Shown here in pieces: positions 35,901-50,223 of a DNA stretch of 64,000 nt (the first letter of the stretch is position 1; every line of letters begins with the position of its first letter). The DNA is from Fratercula arctica (Eukaryota; Chordata; Aves; Charadriiformes; Alcidae): NCBI GenBank assembly GCA_947846985.1, contig CANTUZ010000008.1, positions 42,116,817 through 42,180,816 on the forward strand. The letters run 5' to 3'. Below the pieces are notes generated by a model. That model made no database searches and was not told where the DNA came from. It saw nothing but the letters and a program-made list of their open reading frames with translations. The position numbers and the translations under genes were made by a program.

Positions 35901-37148
35901 ACATGTTTTCATTAGAAACCTTTTAAGAAAGGAGATCTTCATAATATACTTTTTATAATCCCAAAGAACTAGAAAATCATGTTTGAAAATGAAAAGGAGA
36001 CTTGAAACAATGTTCAGGCATGAAAACTACTTGCTATTCAGGTGTGAAACTGTACAGCCACCGTGAGGAAGCATTTTTTCATTAATATTTTCAACTGAAA
36101 ACTGGCTCAATGACGAGTGACAGGACAAAACACCGTGATGGAGCTCCCAATTCTATAAGTACGCAATTAATGACATGCTCGTCTACACAAGGCAAAAGAA
36201 AAGGGAGATGAGGGTTGGCAAAAAGAAACAAAAAGCTGGCATGTGCTTTTTGGTATGGGAGCTGTTGCCATCATTATTTAGTAGAAAACCTTAGGAACTG
36301 CTTTTGTTCTCCGGACGTGTGAAGTTTGTTCTTATAAACCTACTCAGAAACGTGTTTTAAGCTTCTTGTGTAAAGTGAAAGGGGCAACTGTGGGACAAAC
36401 TCTAAACCTCATTTTAGAAATCTTATTCCCATTTTCCAAGGGAGCTGAGCGCAAAGCGGGACCGGAGGAGATTTGTGGCTGAGTTTGGGTCCCAAGGTGT
36501 GCACAGGAGCAAAGGCCGGCAATATTTGCTAACACCAGCTGACTCAGCAGCAACGCACAAGATTTATGGGAAACCCCCTTCACCATGCACGGTTCCAGCA
36601 AACAGAATGGATGGGTTAATTTTCTTGGGGCTGAGACCCTAAATTTTCTGTGGCACTCCCCTGCGAGGCTTGAGGCATTTCTCAGGTGCAGTCACCTGCC
36701 GGAGAGGCACTCCTGGCTCCCCACCGCCAATGCTGAGAGCGGCTTATGTGTTTTAAGTAGGTTGCAGCTGCCTCCCCTTTCGGGTGCTCAGAAAAAAACC
36801 ACGTGTTCTCCTGCCGAGAGTGCTCCCGAGCCCTTTGCGGAACTGCTGGAGAGTTTCTTGAAGCTCAAAGCAGGCCTGACAGCCTCCCCACTGAAACTTT
36901 TTATGCTGAAGAAGATGAATTTGCAGCTAATCAACCCTGCTATTTTAGGGAATGACATTCTTAAAGGTTTCTTCTTTTTGCCTTCTCTTTTGAACGGCAT
37001 TTTTCTTACTCTCCCAGAGGTTTGTTCTTTGCTCCGTTAAATCTCCTGGAGTGTCGTTCTCCCCAGGGTGAGGCAAGGAGACCCTGGTGGTGTGTGTCGC
37101 TGGCTTCAGGAGACTTCACATGGGCCTTACAGCCCTGCCATGCAATAA
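29930..37148. other. non-coding interval, nothing recognised
   Basis: Open frames are all short and unrelated to families I know. No RNA gene, transposon end or CpG island is evident. A minus-strand donor-like site (GGGAAG|GTGAGC, GT at about 34864-34863) ends an open frame, but no partner acceptor is convincing. Confidence 0.45.
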
Positions 37149-37265
37149 GACATGCAGATGTGGCGCTTAGGGACATGTTTTAGTGGTGGGCTTGGTAGCG
37201 TTAGGTTAACAGTTGGACTCAATGATCTCAGGGGTCTTTTCCATCCTAAATGATTCTGTGATTCT
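37149..37265 (+). mobile_element. CR1 LINE 3' end, strongly 5'-truncated
   Basis: The sequence GCAGATGTGGCGCTTAGGG, ACATGTTTTAGTGGTGGGC, GTTGGACTCAATGATCTC and the terminal AAATGATTCTGTGATTCT are the last 117 bp of a CR1. This copy is of the subfamily whose tail reads GACATGxTTTAGTGGTGGGCTTGG, different from the tail type of the copy at 29497-29929. No coding capacity remains. Confidence 0.92.
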
Positions 37266-40200
37266 AAGACGATGGGAGACCTCCTCTGGTAGGAGAAGAG
37301 GAGGAAAGGCCAGGACTCCTGACTGGGAGCTGTTTGCAGGTGAAAGCGGTTTGGAAATTACCTAATGGGAAAGGTCATGTGTGGATAAAAGGAGAAGGTG
37401 GGGCTGTTCATTTGTTCTTGGTTGCCTGTGTAGGTTTTAAGCTGGGGGATCTGGCTGTGGTCTTCTCTTGGCTGTGGTCATCTTAGGCTTTCTGTCTCTT
37501 TGTGTATGATTCTCAAAGCTAAGAAGAGGTACCTTCTGAAATGTGGGTCCTTCACCGCTTAGAACATTTCTGTCCTCCCATAGGAGCACCTCTAGCAGAC
37601 GAAGATGAGCTGATACTGACTGGCTTTTCCCAGCAGCCTGCTCAGGAGGTGCAGCTACAGAAGAGGATGTATCTCCTTACCTGGTATGAGCTCCTCATGC
37701 TGTGGGGATACGGGTTTCTCTTCTGTTTGTCATCAGCCTCAAAGGCTGATAGAAATAACGTGTTCTGGCTTGATGTTGTCGGGGGAAGCAAGCCCATATC
37801 AGACCTTACAGAGGTACCCTGGGGGGGCTTCCAGCAGGGCTGGGTGCTTGCAGGTGAGAGTGCCTTGAGTGCCTGTTTGTAATGCTGCGATTTGCAGTGC
37901 GTTGCGATGCTTTCTGGAAGTGTTTAGATAAATTAATGGGCACCTTATGGCATCTGAGGAGACAAGGTTTGGCATTCCTTAGTCAGCGCTCTGACAAGGA
38001 GAACTTATGTATTTAATTAATAGTGCTCTGCAGTAAGGAGTATGAGGCTGTGGAAAGCCGGGCGGGGATGAGAACAATGTTGCTCAAGTCCAGCGCTGAA
38101 GAAAGAAATTATTGGTTTAATGGGACATGAAATTATCCATTCTGTTTTCTTCAAAGTTATTTGTAGTTCACAATATAGCCCGCCATGGCTGATGAAACCC
38201 TGTCAGGGTTGGCCATGCAAGAAACCCAAAAACATGTCCCTTCAGTGTAGGACTCCGATGTGTAGCTCAGAGGAGCGTTAACAGGTTATCCGCCCCTGAA
38301 CACCCAAAGGGACCAAAGACTGTCCCCTGGCAAAGCTCACCTGCTTATTCTTTTATGAATCCTTCTTCCTGTTAGTCACCCTCTGTGGCAGGGCGTGTGG
38401 AGGACTGCCAAGTATAAAGCGCTTTTACCAAAGTCATGAGTTTTCTGCAAGGGGCAATGGCTGAGGGTGGGTTTGCTTCATGTGCCTTGCAGTGGCCGTG
38501 TGGCAAGTGGGAGGAAATGCTCCCTGCCCAGCCCAGGAGTGGCAGATCCAGGCGGAGAATCCAGAAAACGCCGAATTCGGTCCCTGAATTAGCTAATGGC
38601 TAAGACATGGCAAATGAGAAACTTCACGGCTTGCTTAGAGTTGGTGGATGAGAGGTGGTAGTAAATTGATGAACGACAACATAAGGCTCTACAGAGCTGT
38701 CTTTAATTCTTCCCGGGGAGGAAAGCTTCCTGGCTGGGTTCCTGGGCTGCTTTGAGCATACAGATGTGGGAATGGGAGAATGCTATTTCTCCAAATACTT
38801 GAACAGACTTTTGCATCCTTTTTTTGTCCCGTTCAAATGGTTCAAAATTTGTCCAAACCCAGAACTGCTTCAGAGTAAAACTGACTATGTCCAAAAAGTC
38901 TTAAAATGTTGCTGATAACATGAATAGTTGAAGGTCCAACGGTGGATGAGTGATAAAAGAGCAACCAGAAGTTCCCCCAGCTCACCCAATCCAATCAATA
39001 ACAAAATCTCAGACCCTTGCAGTCAATTTGTGGCTGAATATGAAGTCAAAACAACTTTCCAAACACTGTTTTTCAGCTGAGCCTTGAAAGCTCTCCCATT
39101 CCCACCCTATTTTAAGTCCACAACAGCCGCTCCTGACTCGGCATCCTTCACCTCTGCTGCCTTGTCTGTGGTGTCAGAGCGGGGCTCTTCAGCAGAAATG
39201 TGTAACGGCATGAGAATTTATTTCTCTTGCTGTTGTGCAGATGGGAAATTGGCTGCTCATCCAGTGTTAATTAGATGTGGCTATGTGGCAAGTGGCCCTT
39301 TTCTGAAGTACTGCCATAAAGAGAGATGCTGTTGAATGTGATGGAATGGGGCAGAACCTTTAAAGTTAAAATATAAACATAAAACACTTGCAAATATGTA
39401 GCAGTTGGCTGAAATTACAGCTGTTAATGGCCTTACATGAAATGATTGAAAAGCCATTGCCTAACCAGCCCGTTGAGTCTCACAGTAATTGTTCTGGCAT
39501 TGGAATCAATGACAAAACTGTCGCTGGTTTCCTGGGGACCAGGCAAGAACGCAAATACTTTAAGAAGACTTTAACTGAATTATGAGCAACACTTTAAAAG
39601 GAGAGAATAAAACCCTGGGGCTGATCTACATATGTTTTCACACAAGCATAACTTGAGTTGCACGGAGCAACGCTGATTTCTGTGTGCTGCTGATGTGGAG
39701 GGCTTACCCGCTTGTATTTCTTTTATGCCTTAGTGGTGTCCAAACTAGGAGCCCTCTTTATGAATGATGTCTTTAGACAGTAGTGGGATGGCTGAGGGCT
39801 CTTGATCAATTTTATCCAGTCCAAACTAGCCTGACTATAAGGAAAACTTATGATGAGCGAGTAGCCTGCAGCACGTGGATTAATTCTGCATTGCCTGCTA
39901 GCAGTGGCTGCAAAACCAAAGGCGCATGGCTTGTGGCTTATTCCTAAGACTGCAGAGGTTCGGATGCTTCATTTTAAGAAGTGAAAGGCTGACAGTGTCA
40001 CAGTTTTCCTTCAGCAGCACTTTGTCCTGATCTTGCGTTTCTTGATGTCGGTGGGAGCTGTGGCTGCAGCAAAGCACGCGCCAGGTGCTGACGAGTGGCT
40101 CCTGACGCGGTTTAAAAATAAACTCGTTGTGGACTGTTCAACTCTTGCAGTATCTGTCTGCTGACTCTCCTTCCCCTCCCAGTAAGCTGACTTGACTTCT

Positions 40201-43200
40201 CAATGGAGACTGGATTTCACCAAAACAAGCTGATATTTTGTCCTACGATATAAAATTGATTTATGGTTGATTGTATGATTTATTGCTTCCAGCCAATACA
40301 ATGGTTGAAATGTCAATTTCTATTACCTTCCCTTCCAACCTATATTAATTGGGACCCTTTGAGCCATTGTTAAAACAGCAGAACAAAGGCAGCCGGGAGA
40401 GATCTCTGGTAACCTGCTGTGAGAATGGGGACACCAGGCTCCAGAAGCCATGATACAGCATGCTTTCCATCTATTTCTTTGGAGAAAATTCTTCATTGTG
40501 TCAAAAGCTTTTTAAATCAAAAGCCAGGCTCCATGTTAAAAAGGGAAGCAATTACTGTTTCCTTGAGTACGGCCTGTCCTGCTGGTCCTGGGTCTACCTG
40601 GCACACGCTTTCCTCCCTGAAAACCCCCTCTGCCAAGCATGAGTAACAGATGCCAGTCTTCCTCAGCATGCGTTGGGATATAATGTAGCCCAGAGTGATT
40701 GGATTTGCTTTGACTTGCTCGTAACATGCTGATTCAAGGCCCGGATTCATGAGACTGAAGGAATGCTAATGAATTTCCAGAGTCTGAGATGAGATGGATC
40801 ATTAGATGGTCACTGACAGTTTCGTTTTGGTTTTCTTCTTACTCTTCAGGAACTTAACCAGAAAATTGGATTTTTTTATTTTTTTTTTTTCATTTTGGCC
40901 AGGCTTTGTCTAAAATAAACCATAAATGTAGCATTGCATTTGTCTGTATCATTACCTGAAGTGCAAAGATCCTTGATATATTCTTCTAGGGTGCAGTTTA
41001 GCCTTAGATTTAATTTCAAATATGAGTATGTCCCTGTCCTTTCAGTAAAGTTTTATAATTTTCCATACTTGCTTGGAATCTGTACGACCTCTCCAACACT
41101 TCATTTACGACTAGTGACATAACAGATCAACATTGATCTTTCTGCAGGAAAGGTACTCCCCTACCTTTCCCCCGAGGCCCATAGGCTGCCATTGAGTGCA
41201 ACTAGCACTACATACTTGAAATTCCATATGGAGTTTAATGCGTAGGTAGCCTGGGAAAAAAGGGGGGGGGGGGGGGATTTACTTATTTTGTTACATTTTA
41301 CTGGATGGTGCACAGTTTCTCATTCAATCAACACGTGCAAAGTGAAACAAAGCATATGCTTACGGATGGCCAAAAGATAACACAAAATCTACCTTTAAAA
41401 TTTGCAGGTGTTCTTCCTCTTCCTTCAGTAATTTTCTGTTTGCTACTCGTTATTGGTGCTTCGTTTTTTCTAATATATGAGTACTCTGAACAGCAAATGG
41501 CGGTCGGTTGCAGTGTCCAGCATGGAGCACCTTTGATGGTCAAAGAGGGAGTCGAGAGGTGACTTTCCTTCAGCCCTGTGCTGAGGGGAGAGGTGGAACA
41601 AAAAGGATTTGGGAAGAGGAGAACAGAAAGGTGATACATCAGACAGGACCTTCCAGTCCACCTGGAAGGCAAGGAGAGCTGCTAATTCCTGCAGTTGTTG
41701 GCATCTCAGGAGGTTGCATGGGTTAATTTAACTGCATTTGTGCTGAAGTCCAGCCCTGGTCAAGCCAATTTGCATGGCAATTTGCTCCAACCTTTGTTTT
41801 GGAAATGGTCCTCTTCAAGGACTGGAAAACTTGATTTAAAGAGGATATGGTTTTAACTGGTATAAGGCAGCCATGCATGGGATGATCTGCGAGGACGCTG
41901 GAATCAAGTCGTAACCTCAATGAGATTGTGCATCGGTAGCCAACGGCTTCACTTTAATAAGATTTTTTTTTAACTTTGGACTTAAAAAAACATAATCCAA
42001 ATATATGCATCCATCCCACTCTTGGTACCCATCTCTGCTGCTGGCTGACAGCAACACGCTTAGTGGGAAACACATGGCCATGAGTGTCTCCCTGGGGCGA
42101 TGGCTGTAAGGGAGAAGGTCTCGGTAGATCCACCTCCCAGCTCTGCCTGGCTCGTGGTTGCACAGGCTTCTGTTTGGGCTGTGAACAGAAGCTCACATCA
42201 GTTTCAAAATCCTGCCTGAACTTCCAGAAAAGTAAAGGTGGCGTTTCCTTTCGGCGGGTTTGTACGCCGGCTGCGGCCGTAGCTGCAGGCAGGCAGCAGG
42301 GTTAACGCAGTCCCGCTCCCGTCCGTCGCCGCCAGAAATCCCAGCCAACACCTCGGCCAGGCAAAGGTGGGACACGCCACCAAGCACGTGGGAGGCAGGG
42401 TGCTGATATATTAATTGAAAAGTATAAGGAGTCATTAGGGTTTGAGTTAACAGTGCCACTTTGGTAATGCTGGTCTGTTTTCTTTTGTGCTGAGACAGAA
42501 GCAAAAGGCTTATTTATGAGCTACTTTCCTCCCCTCCCCTACTTTTCCCCAAATTTCTAAAATCCAGGTTCCTTTAAGAGTGCGTTGTGCAAACGGACTG
42601 TGTGTGCAGGAGGAGAAAGGGATGGGGCAGTATTTTAAACCATGCAGTGTATTGCTCCTCTGATACTGAGATGACGATGGGATACAATACACCTGGGTTA
42701 AATTTTTCTTAATCCCTTGATTTGAGAAATTTTTTGTTTTGTCATTCAAATCTAAATGAAAGGTGGGTGTCCTACTTGCGAACTAAATGTTGAGGACACC
42801 CGCTTCAGTTAGTGTTGTCAATGTGTTCAAACCCATTTTCTTACCTGAACTTAACAACAGCTTAAGATCTTAGTAAAATTGCTTCTGACAAAAATATGAA
42901 ACGTTTTCATATAGATAAAAAACTATTAAATTTCTTTTTCCAAGTCAAACCCTTGATGATGTTATACAACGTTAAAAAAGGGTTTCAAAGAAATGGGTGT
43001 GTTTCCTTCCTTATATGAAAAATTCTTTGCTAGGTTCTGTTAAGCAGATCTTAGCAAGCATAGGCTTTTTTTTTGGTTTGGTTTTTTTTTTTTTTTTTAC
43101 TCTGGATAATACTGGCAAGCACTTTTGGTGTCATGCATCTGTTTGATTCAGCTCCTCTTCCTCAAACTACTATTTCCATGCCTAAACAAACCGCAGAGCG

Positions 43201-46200
43201 GGGAAAGTACGCCTTTCTTTTGGAAACCTTTTGACCGCCTGAGAAGAGGAGAGGTTTGCTGCTGTTTCGATGGGGCTTTGGTAGTGAAGACGCTTTATAC
43301 TTTTATTTATTGGTAACTCTTCATTCACTGGGAGCGGAAATTTCTGTAAGCGTAGGTAAAACACTGACATCTAGTGCCTAAAACAACGCATCCAAACACA
43401 CACCTAGACTCCAGTCTTGGGCCTCCCGGGCTGGGCGTTGAGTGTCCAGTAATAGGGACTGGAGGATATTATGGATATTATATTAATACTATGGTTCAGC
43501 TCAGAAACTGGAACTGGTTGGAATCGACTCTAACTGGAAATAGCAGATGTCCAAGAGAAAGATGAACTTGCTCCTGTTTTGCAGCCTTGTTCCTATATGC
43601 CAGTTGGTCAGCATGGGGCTTAAAACTGGTCTGGCCTTGCCGACCATCTCCCCTGGCCATCTCATCCATGGCCAAGAGGAAAGGCTTAGCTCTTTTCCCA
43701 CGTGAATGCAAAAAAGAGATCAAACTTGCTTGGTTGTACCCCTGGCATGGTACTAGCTTGACTTGAGCAGGAAAGTCAGAGTCATTTTGGCAACCAAGAG
43801 TGAGACGGGGCTGGAAGGTGCCTATCCCACAAGAACACCCAACTGATTAAAATGCATCTTGGATGCGTGGTCCAGAGCAGCTATTGCTTCTTTATTGTCA
43901 CCCCAGCTGTAGGAACGTTGTGATGCTGGTCCCAGTTTGCCGGTGGTCAGTACTTGGGGAGGTGGCAACACAACAACATGTGTGTTTGGAGGTGTAAATA
44001 CGCAGGGCCCGATCCTGGGGCAGTTTGCTGTAGATGTTGTTCCCCTGAAGCATTTAGTGTGGGGGAGTATGTAGGAAAGTGTTAGTAAAATCTGGGGACA
44101 TCTTTAGCGGGTCTGTCTGAGTGGTGGGTGAAGATGTGCAGAACCCGGTCACAAAACACTTAACCCTTATCTTAAATTTGCAGTATGTTAATTGATGCTT
44201 ATTATTCCCAGGTGTAAAGATTAGCAGATCCCTAAGTGCCTTGCTAGATTTAAAATAAGCAAACAACGTGTGCCATTGACCAGCCTGGGAGGACATGGCG
44301 AGGGCCGCCGGCTAAGTTTTAACTGGCATTTTAAAATTAATTTTTTTTTGTATAGCATTTTCAAGGCCATTGTGAAAATGGCAGAAGAAAGCTCTGGTTT
44401 GCTTTGGTACCACTGCCACCTCATGCCCTTACCCCCTTCTCCTTTTTTTATGCTCCATGAGATTATTATTATTTTTTAGTAATTCTGCAAGAGGAATAGC
44501 GCAGACACGCACAGCCGAGTCCACCAAGGGAGAGCGAAAATGCAGTGGGCTTTGCGACGCTATTTTTTGTAGGTCAGGCTTTAGTGGCTGGACCACATAA
44601 AAACACAAGTTCTTCTGCCCCTGCAAGACCCCAGATCATAAAAGAGCTTTTGAAATGCACATTCAGGCTGATAATGTACCAATTAAAATGCCTTTAGAAA
44701 CAAACCAAAAGCCCCAAAGAAACAATATTTCTCAGCTATTGTCGGTGCGGAAACCAGCAAGGTGAGTATTGACTCACGCCTTATTTCTGCAGGTGACTCT
44801 GGTGTTTCCAGGTAGGACAATGAGTGAAGCCCTATCACTTCTGGGCAGAAGGTCCCTCGGGCCTCCCAGGTGCAGCCCTGCAGAATTCCCTCCCTTTGCT
44901 CGCGCTGGGCCGCGCTGATGAGCCGAGAGCGGCCAAAGGGCCAGCCCATAGTGCAGGCTGGGAGCCACGTCGAGTGGGCTATTGAAAAAAGTAAATATGC
45001 CAATAGCTGACTCTACTTATTTCTCCGGAGGAGGTAGCTAAGTCTTTAAAATCAGCTAAGAAACAAGCTCAACTGCCTGGAACAATTATAGGGCATTTCT
45101 CACTCGCTTTTATATAATCCATTAAGTATATCCTAGGTTTATCTTCCTGTTTCTACCGTTATATGTCATTTGCAGTTTCTGGTCTAAATAACTATAATTA
45201 TGGGATTAGCCAAAAGACAGGCTGCCCCTCAGATGAGATTTGGTATCTGGGACCTAAGCTCAGGAGCAAGGATTTATTCTGGTCTGCCATGAACAGCCCA
45301 TTTTGTGTTTGTTTTGCGTCTCTTGTCTAAATGAAATGGTGAATATGTTCTAGATACGTTTGTTTCATTCTGGTCACTAAAATACAGGAATTGCAGAAAC
45401 TTTCTATGCCAGCCTGTCTTTCCCAAAACCTGAAATCATATCTGAGTTATTAAGGTTTAATAGCTGGGGGGGAGTAACTACTTCCCATAACATCTTTCTC
45501 TATCAAGAATTTTGTTGTAACCCTTGATGCAAAATTATCCCACTGGCATTATAAACTGCAGGGTAATGTCATGTGATGTCGTATAATGTCACCTCTTACT
45601 ACCACGGAGAAACGTTTATGTTATGACTTAGATTATACATTCATAACCTACACCCAAAATGAAGATGAATATAATGAAAGGAGATAGTTAACGTGTCAAG
45701 GTGGCATTTGAGCTGAGAAATTTTTTTTTTAAATATGTATGTGAGAACACGAAATAAATTAGCCAGATTTCTGTCTTGCCAAAAAAGGAGCCAAACTCAA
45801 TTGTTTTCAACAGTGTTTTGCCAATTTACAGGTGTCAGTAAATCTCAGATTTGCTTTTGGCTTCACTGTTAGCTCTTTAGTGGCTTGTTTGGGGGGGAGT
45901 TGGCATGGTTGCTGGTAATTCTTTTATGCCGTTTCTTTAGATAGAAGAAGAAAAAGCTGAAACTGGGTTTGTCCTTCACCTATCAAACTGATCGTCCCTA
46001 ATTTAAAGTCTCCCTTCACGCTTTTCTTCACCCTTCCTCATTCCCCACCCAAGACCCCACAAAGGCTGGAGAGGGTGCAGAGGAGGAGAGCCCCATGTGC
46101 TCCAGGCTCTCCCTCGCCAGGGGCTCCTCAGCATCTGACATATCTTGGATCTGTGTCAAATATCGGCCCCATTGTAGTGTATGTTTTATAGTAGCCAGAA

Positions 46201-49200
46201 CACTGACCTGAATGAATAAGCCCTTTCCGTGCCCACACACAAACTTGCATAATACCAACCCTCCTGTGCTTCGACCTGATCCTATCAGGATGGCTCGACA
46301 GCTTTCTTCCCTGGTAGGTTCCACTTACTAGGCATGGTGGAACCTTATAGAAGATGCATCAAACTTCTGGAAGACTCAAGAGTTTCCAGTTCATCGGAAA
46401 TTTAGAGAGCGTCATCGGTCCCTTGCACCAGGTTACGGAGGTTTTTGAGAATGTTGTGGGGCCACAAGCAGGTGTCTGAGCTTCTCTGAACAGGTTTGTT
46501 AGAAACTATCGGGAAGTCCTTCCGAGTCTTGTTCCCATGAGATCACACCCCATGGGGAGTCATACCGTTGGAAACAATGTTGGGAATAAATAGTGCTTAT
46601 GGGCATGTCTCCTGGCATCTGGGTCATCCGCCTCCAAAAGCAGATCTGGTTTTGGTCTGGTGACTCTCCTTTCATGAAGGAGATGGAGGTATAGCAGTGG
46701 TAAGCAAGTAGGCAGCCATAAACAGTGACAGTATAGTCCCCAGCACGTTTTCAGTGAGCTGTGAATGATTCTGATCTCCAGCTGGCCAGAGCCAGGCTAA
46801 TAGTATTTGTTTTGGACGCATGAGAAGTGCAACCCCTTATCTGACTTCCCCAACTTCAGAGACGGAGCTAAAGTCGGAGCAAGCCTGGATATCTTGTTTA
46901 ATTCTGAAATATCTTCCTTGGCTGATCCAGGGAAAGGCTTATGCTGGCAAATCCTTTTTCTCTTTTTTCTTATTTTTAATGGAAGACAGTCCTTGCTGTG
47001 GCAACTCAGTAGGAAAGGTAGCGCAGGTATTGGATCCATCCCCCCCACGCCTTTTTGCTGGTAATAACTTCACTGGTATGAAATCTGTATCAGCACCAGA
47101 GCATTTCAGTGTCCTCCCTCTGACATAAAGTCTAGCCAGCCATGGGTAGGATGCGAGTGCAGAGAGCTTGCCATGGAACACTTTGCTGTTGGAAAAAACA
47201 GGGTTTCTTCAAATAAAACACAACGCAAGAATGTGTCAGACGGACAGCGGTGGACAGAAGAACGTCACACCTGAAAACTCCATTTACCTGCTCATTTTGA
47301 TGTTGAAAGGCTTCGTTTGAACTTTCTTTAATTCAGTTTTGACTTTGTGCTCTTTCTTTTAAGCTTAAGTATAGGGTGTTATACCCAAGAATTCATGAGG
47401 TAGGGAAATAGGACTATCTGTATAAAACTTCAACTTTATTAGAAAGAAATTACTCGGTATTTTTGAATCGGACTATTTTGTGGACCTTTTTTTTTCCCCC
47501 TTGGGTTTTTGATTTATCCTTGAATGCTATATTCCTGGGATGGAGAGTTAATTTCCGAGTACTTCTGGACAACCCCACCCGTATGGGAGCTGAATTGTTT
47601 TAAGGGCATCAAAACCCATCAACTTCAAGTCCTATAGACCCAAAGCAGCTCCTGGCTCTAATTATCAGCTACGGCCTGAACTACTTTTTCTTTTTCTTTA
47701 CTTTTTTTTTTAAATAGCAGCTTCTTATTATTATAGCAGGGTTGTTTGCCTCGCCAAAAAATTTCCTAACGCCCATCAGCAGAGACAGGTTTCTGACACA
47801 TGCGGTGGTTCTGCTGATGGTATTTCAAGTGACCCTTGTAATTGGTGAGCATCAACTGGCAGTGAAGTTTGAGCATTAAACTTTAACTTCTCTCATTTGG
47901 GGTCTTAATTGTGCTTTGAAATGTTTGATGGCTTGGCTGACCTTTTTCCGGGTTAGCTGAGGAATGAGATTTGTCTGCCAGGGGAGAAGCCGCCGAGGAA
48001 ACCTTGGAGCATAGCACTTTATTGGTTTCAATCAGGCAGCATGCTCCGGTATCTCTCAGTTTAGAAATGTCTCCAAGCTTTTTACGGCTCTTGAATGGAG
48101 GTATAGGAAAAAAGGAGACACTGGGAATGCCAAGAGTTTCACAAAGAGTAGGCAATGAATATAAATTGAAGAGCTACTTACATGAAATGCCGGGATTGGA
48201 TGCTGTAATCCCTTTTTGTACTTCTAAAGCATTTCTAAACCTTCCTTTCCCCACAGGGAAAACTCCCAGGATTGTGGCAAATTTCCCCTGCTAGTGGGGA
48301 AAGTCCAGCATTGCCATCTACCCCAGATTGCTTCCCTGCCACCACGGGGACGGGTGCCCTGGCTCCCAGCTCTGGGTGAGGACACCCCGGATGGGGCTGG
48401 GTTGAGACCTTTGTCAAAAAGCCATACGGTTTGCAAAAACCTCCTTTCCTGACCTGAAGCTGTTTCAGAGACCTGCAGTTTTCTCCAAAACTAGCAAAAC
48501 CTTTTTTCTCCGTTAGGTCTGATTCGACACTATGTAGAGGGACATATGATGCATACAGTGAATGCAGATATTGCGTGTGCAGATGTTTTCCCTGACCCTA
48601 TGAATGCTCTGGGTTTCCGTGCTGGCCTTATGGCTGTGCGCTGACATTTGTTCTGCCGGTCCCTGTGGACACAGTAGTGCATTGCAGACAATACTGAACA
48701 AAACTCTGACCTGTGTAGAAATACCTTTTGAATTCTTCTCTTGCCATTTATTTTCTTACCAGGAATAAGTCTCAGTCTCTTGGCAAAACCCTGCCAGTTA
48801 TTTTTCCTGCTCTAGCAGGCCTTGGTCCTCAGCTCACTGGTGATGCTCCATTGAGATCATGGTTTAAGCACCTTCCAGTGTGAGCTGCTGTGGAGAAGGG
48901 CAGCGACAGCGGCTGACGAGCAGAGGAGTGTGGAGCTGGAGGCCACAAGTCTGCAACCAGAAGGTAAAAGTTGGGGCTCAAAGTTTGTCAATGAGTCTTG
49001 CAAATCAGGGCGGGGGGAACTGAAGTTGAGAGACTGAAGCACCATTGTGGATGACTAACTTAGGCTGGCAGCATCCAAGCGCAGCTCGCATTTGTACCTG
49101 CCTGTTTTAGTTCCAGCTCAGGAGCCTGAGCTGTGTGACAGAGATGGCTGTATGGTCAATTTGTAACAGCATCTTGCACCCTTCCCCCTACCCCCCCCAC

Positions 49201-50059
49201 CCCGAGTGCCTGAGGTGCCCGGGGAGTTATTTGTTTGAAAAGTGAACCCAGAAATTGTTTATACAGAGGAAAGCTGCAGGACTGGAGCTCAGGGGAACGA
49301 GCTACTTACTGGGGATGCAAGCATTTCATTTCCAGCACACGTAAGCTGGAAACCCATCGTTTGGTATGGGCACAGTTCACACGCTCAGGCTAAAGTAATG
49401 CACGCAAGCTGGCAGGAATGAGACTGAGCAGAAGAGCAGCCTCCCAGTCCTCCACGGCACCGCCAAAGTAGGGTGTAGACGCCGTGGGCAGTGTGAGGGA
49501 GAGGCCGTATGGGGGGAGAAGGGCAATGCCACGGGGGCCTCTTACCCCTTCTCCGTGCCAGGGTGAAGGAGCAGTGAGACTGTAATGTGTTGTTTTGGGT
49601 TTTTTCTCTCCATCCCAGCTATGTCTGATGTCCACACACCCTGAGCCATCCTTCGGGGGCCTGGGGCAGCACCCAGCTCTGCTTTCGGGGCACCCACAGC
49701 AGCATATCCTGCTGCCTTGTCACCCACCGAGCACACCTGCTCTGGGCAAACGTCTCCTTTAGCCTGGGCTTAGCACTGACTTCATGTTACCAAGGGAAGT
49801 TTTTCCATGTTGAGAAGGAAAACTGTCTCCTTTCAGGTTGCAGGGCAGGGTCAAAGCAAGGAGAACGCGTGGCGGCAACAGTTGACGTGGTGATACGCGC
49901 TTCTGTGTTTATGGGGGCTTTTTTCTGGGGGGGATAAACCTGGGGAGAAGGCTGAGGTTGGCACAGAAGCAGGGTGTTGCACCACACCAGAAGCTGGTGG
50001 CTCAGCTCTCCCTTTGGTTCCATCCCCCTCGTCCCCATGATGAACGGCTGCAGAGCAGA
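37266..50059. other. non-coding interval, mostly featureless
   Basis: No gene is supported. A minus-strand donor-like site (TTCAG|GTAAGA) lies near 42846 and a + strand one (AGCAAG|GTGAGT) at 44762. Neither is joined to a recognisable exon. A 15-base G tract occurs at 41262-41276 and T tracts near 40870-40890 and 43081-43101. The stretch 46060-46090 (GGAGAGGGTGCAGAGGAGG) faintly recalls CR1 but is too short to call. Confidence 0.45.
41262..41276. repeat. poly-G tract (15 G)
   Basis: An uninterrupted G run follows an A run. It is G-quadruplex competent and prone to sequencing or assembly error. Confidence 0.9.
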
Positions 50060-50133
50060 AATCAAACCCACCCGTCCCACCCCCGGCCTGGGGAGCGGGC
50101 GCTGGGTCCTCTGCCCTGATAGCAAGCGGGGTG

Positions 50134-50154
50134 CCCCCCCCCCCCCCCCCCCCC
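50134..50154. repeat. poly-C tract (21 C)
   Basis: This is a 21-base uninterrupted C run, G-quadruplex forming on the minus strand, inside a CpG island. Confidence 0.95.
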
Positions 50155-50188
50155 GCCCCGGCGATGCTAGAGCCACAGCGGGTACAAC

Positions 50189-50223
50189 GCCGGGATTTTA
50201 GGCCGGGATTTTAGGCCGGGATT
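50189..50223. repeat. 13-bp tandem repeat GCCGGGATTTTAG
   Basis: Two exact copies of GCCGGGATTTTAG and a partial third (GCCGGGATT) lie head to tail. Confidence 0.9.

Noticed and set aside
44735..44775. Possible short exon ending at AGCAAG|GTGAGT (44761/44762)
   Set aside because: The donor is strong but the upstream acceptor (ATATTTCTCAG) would leave only about 27 bases, with no supporting partner exon.
46060..46090. CR1-like GGAGAGGGTGCAGAGGAGG
   Set aside because: Under 25 bases of similarity, with no adjacent CR1 sequence or tail.
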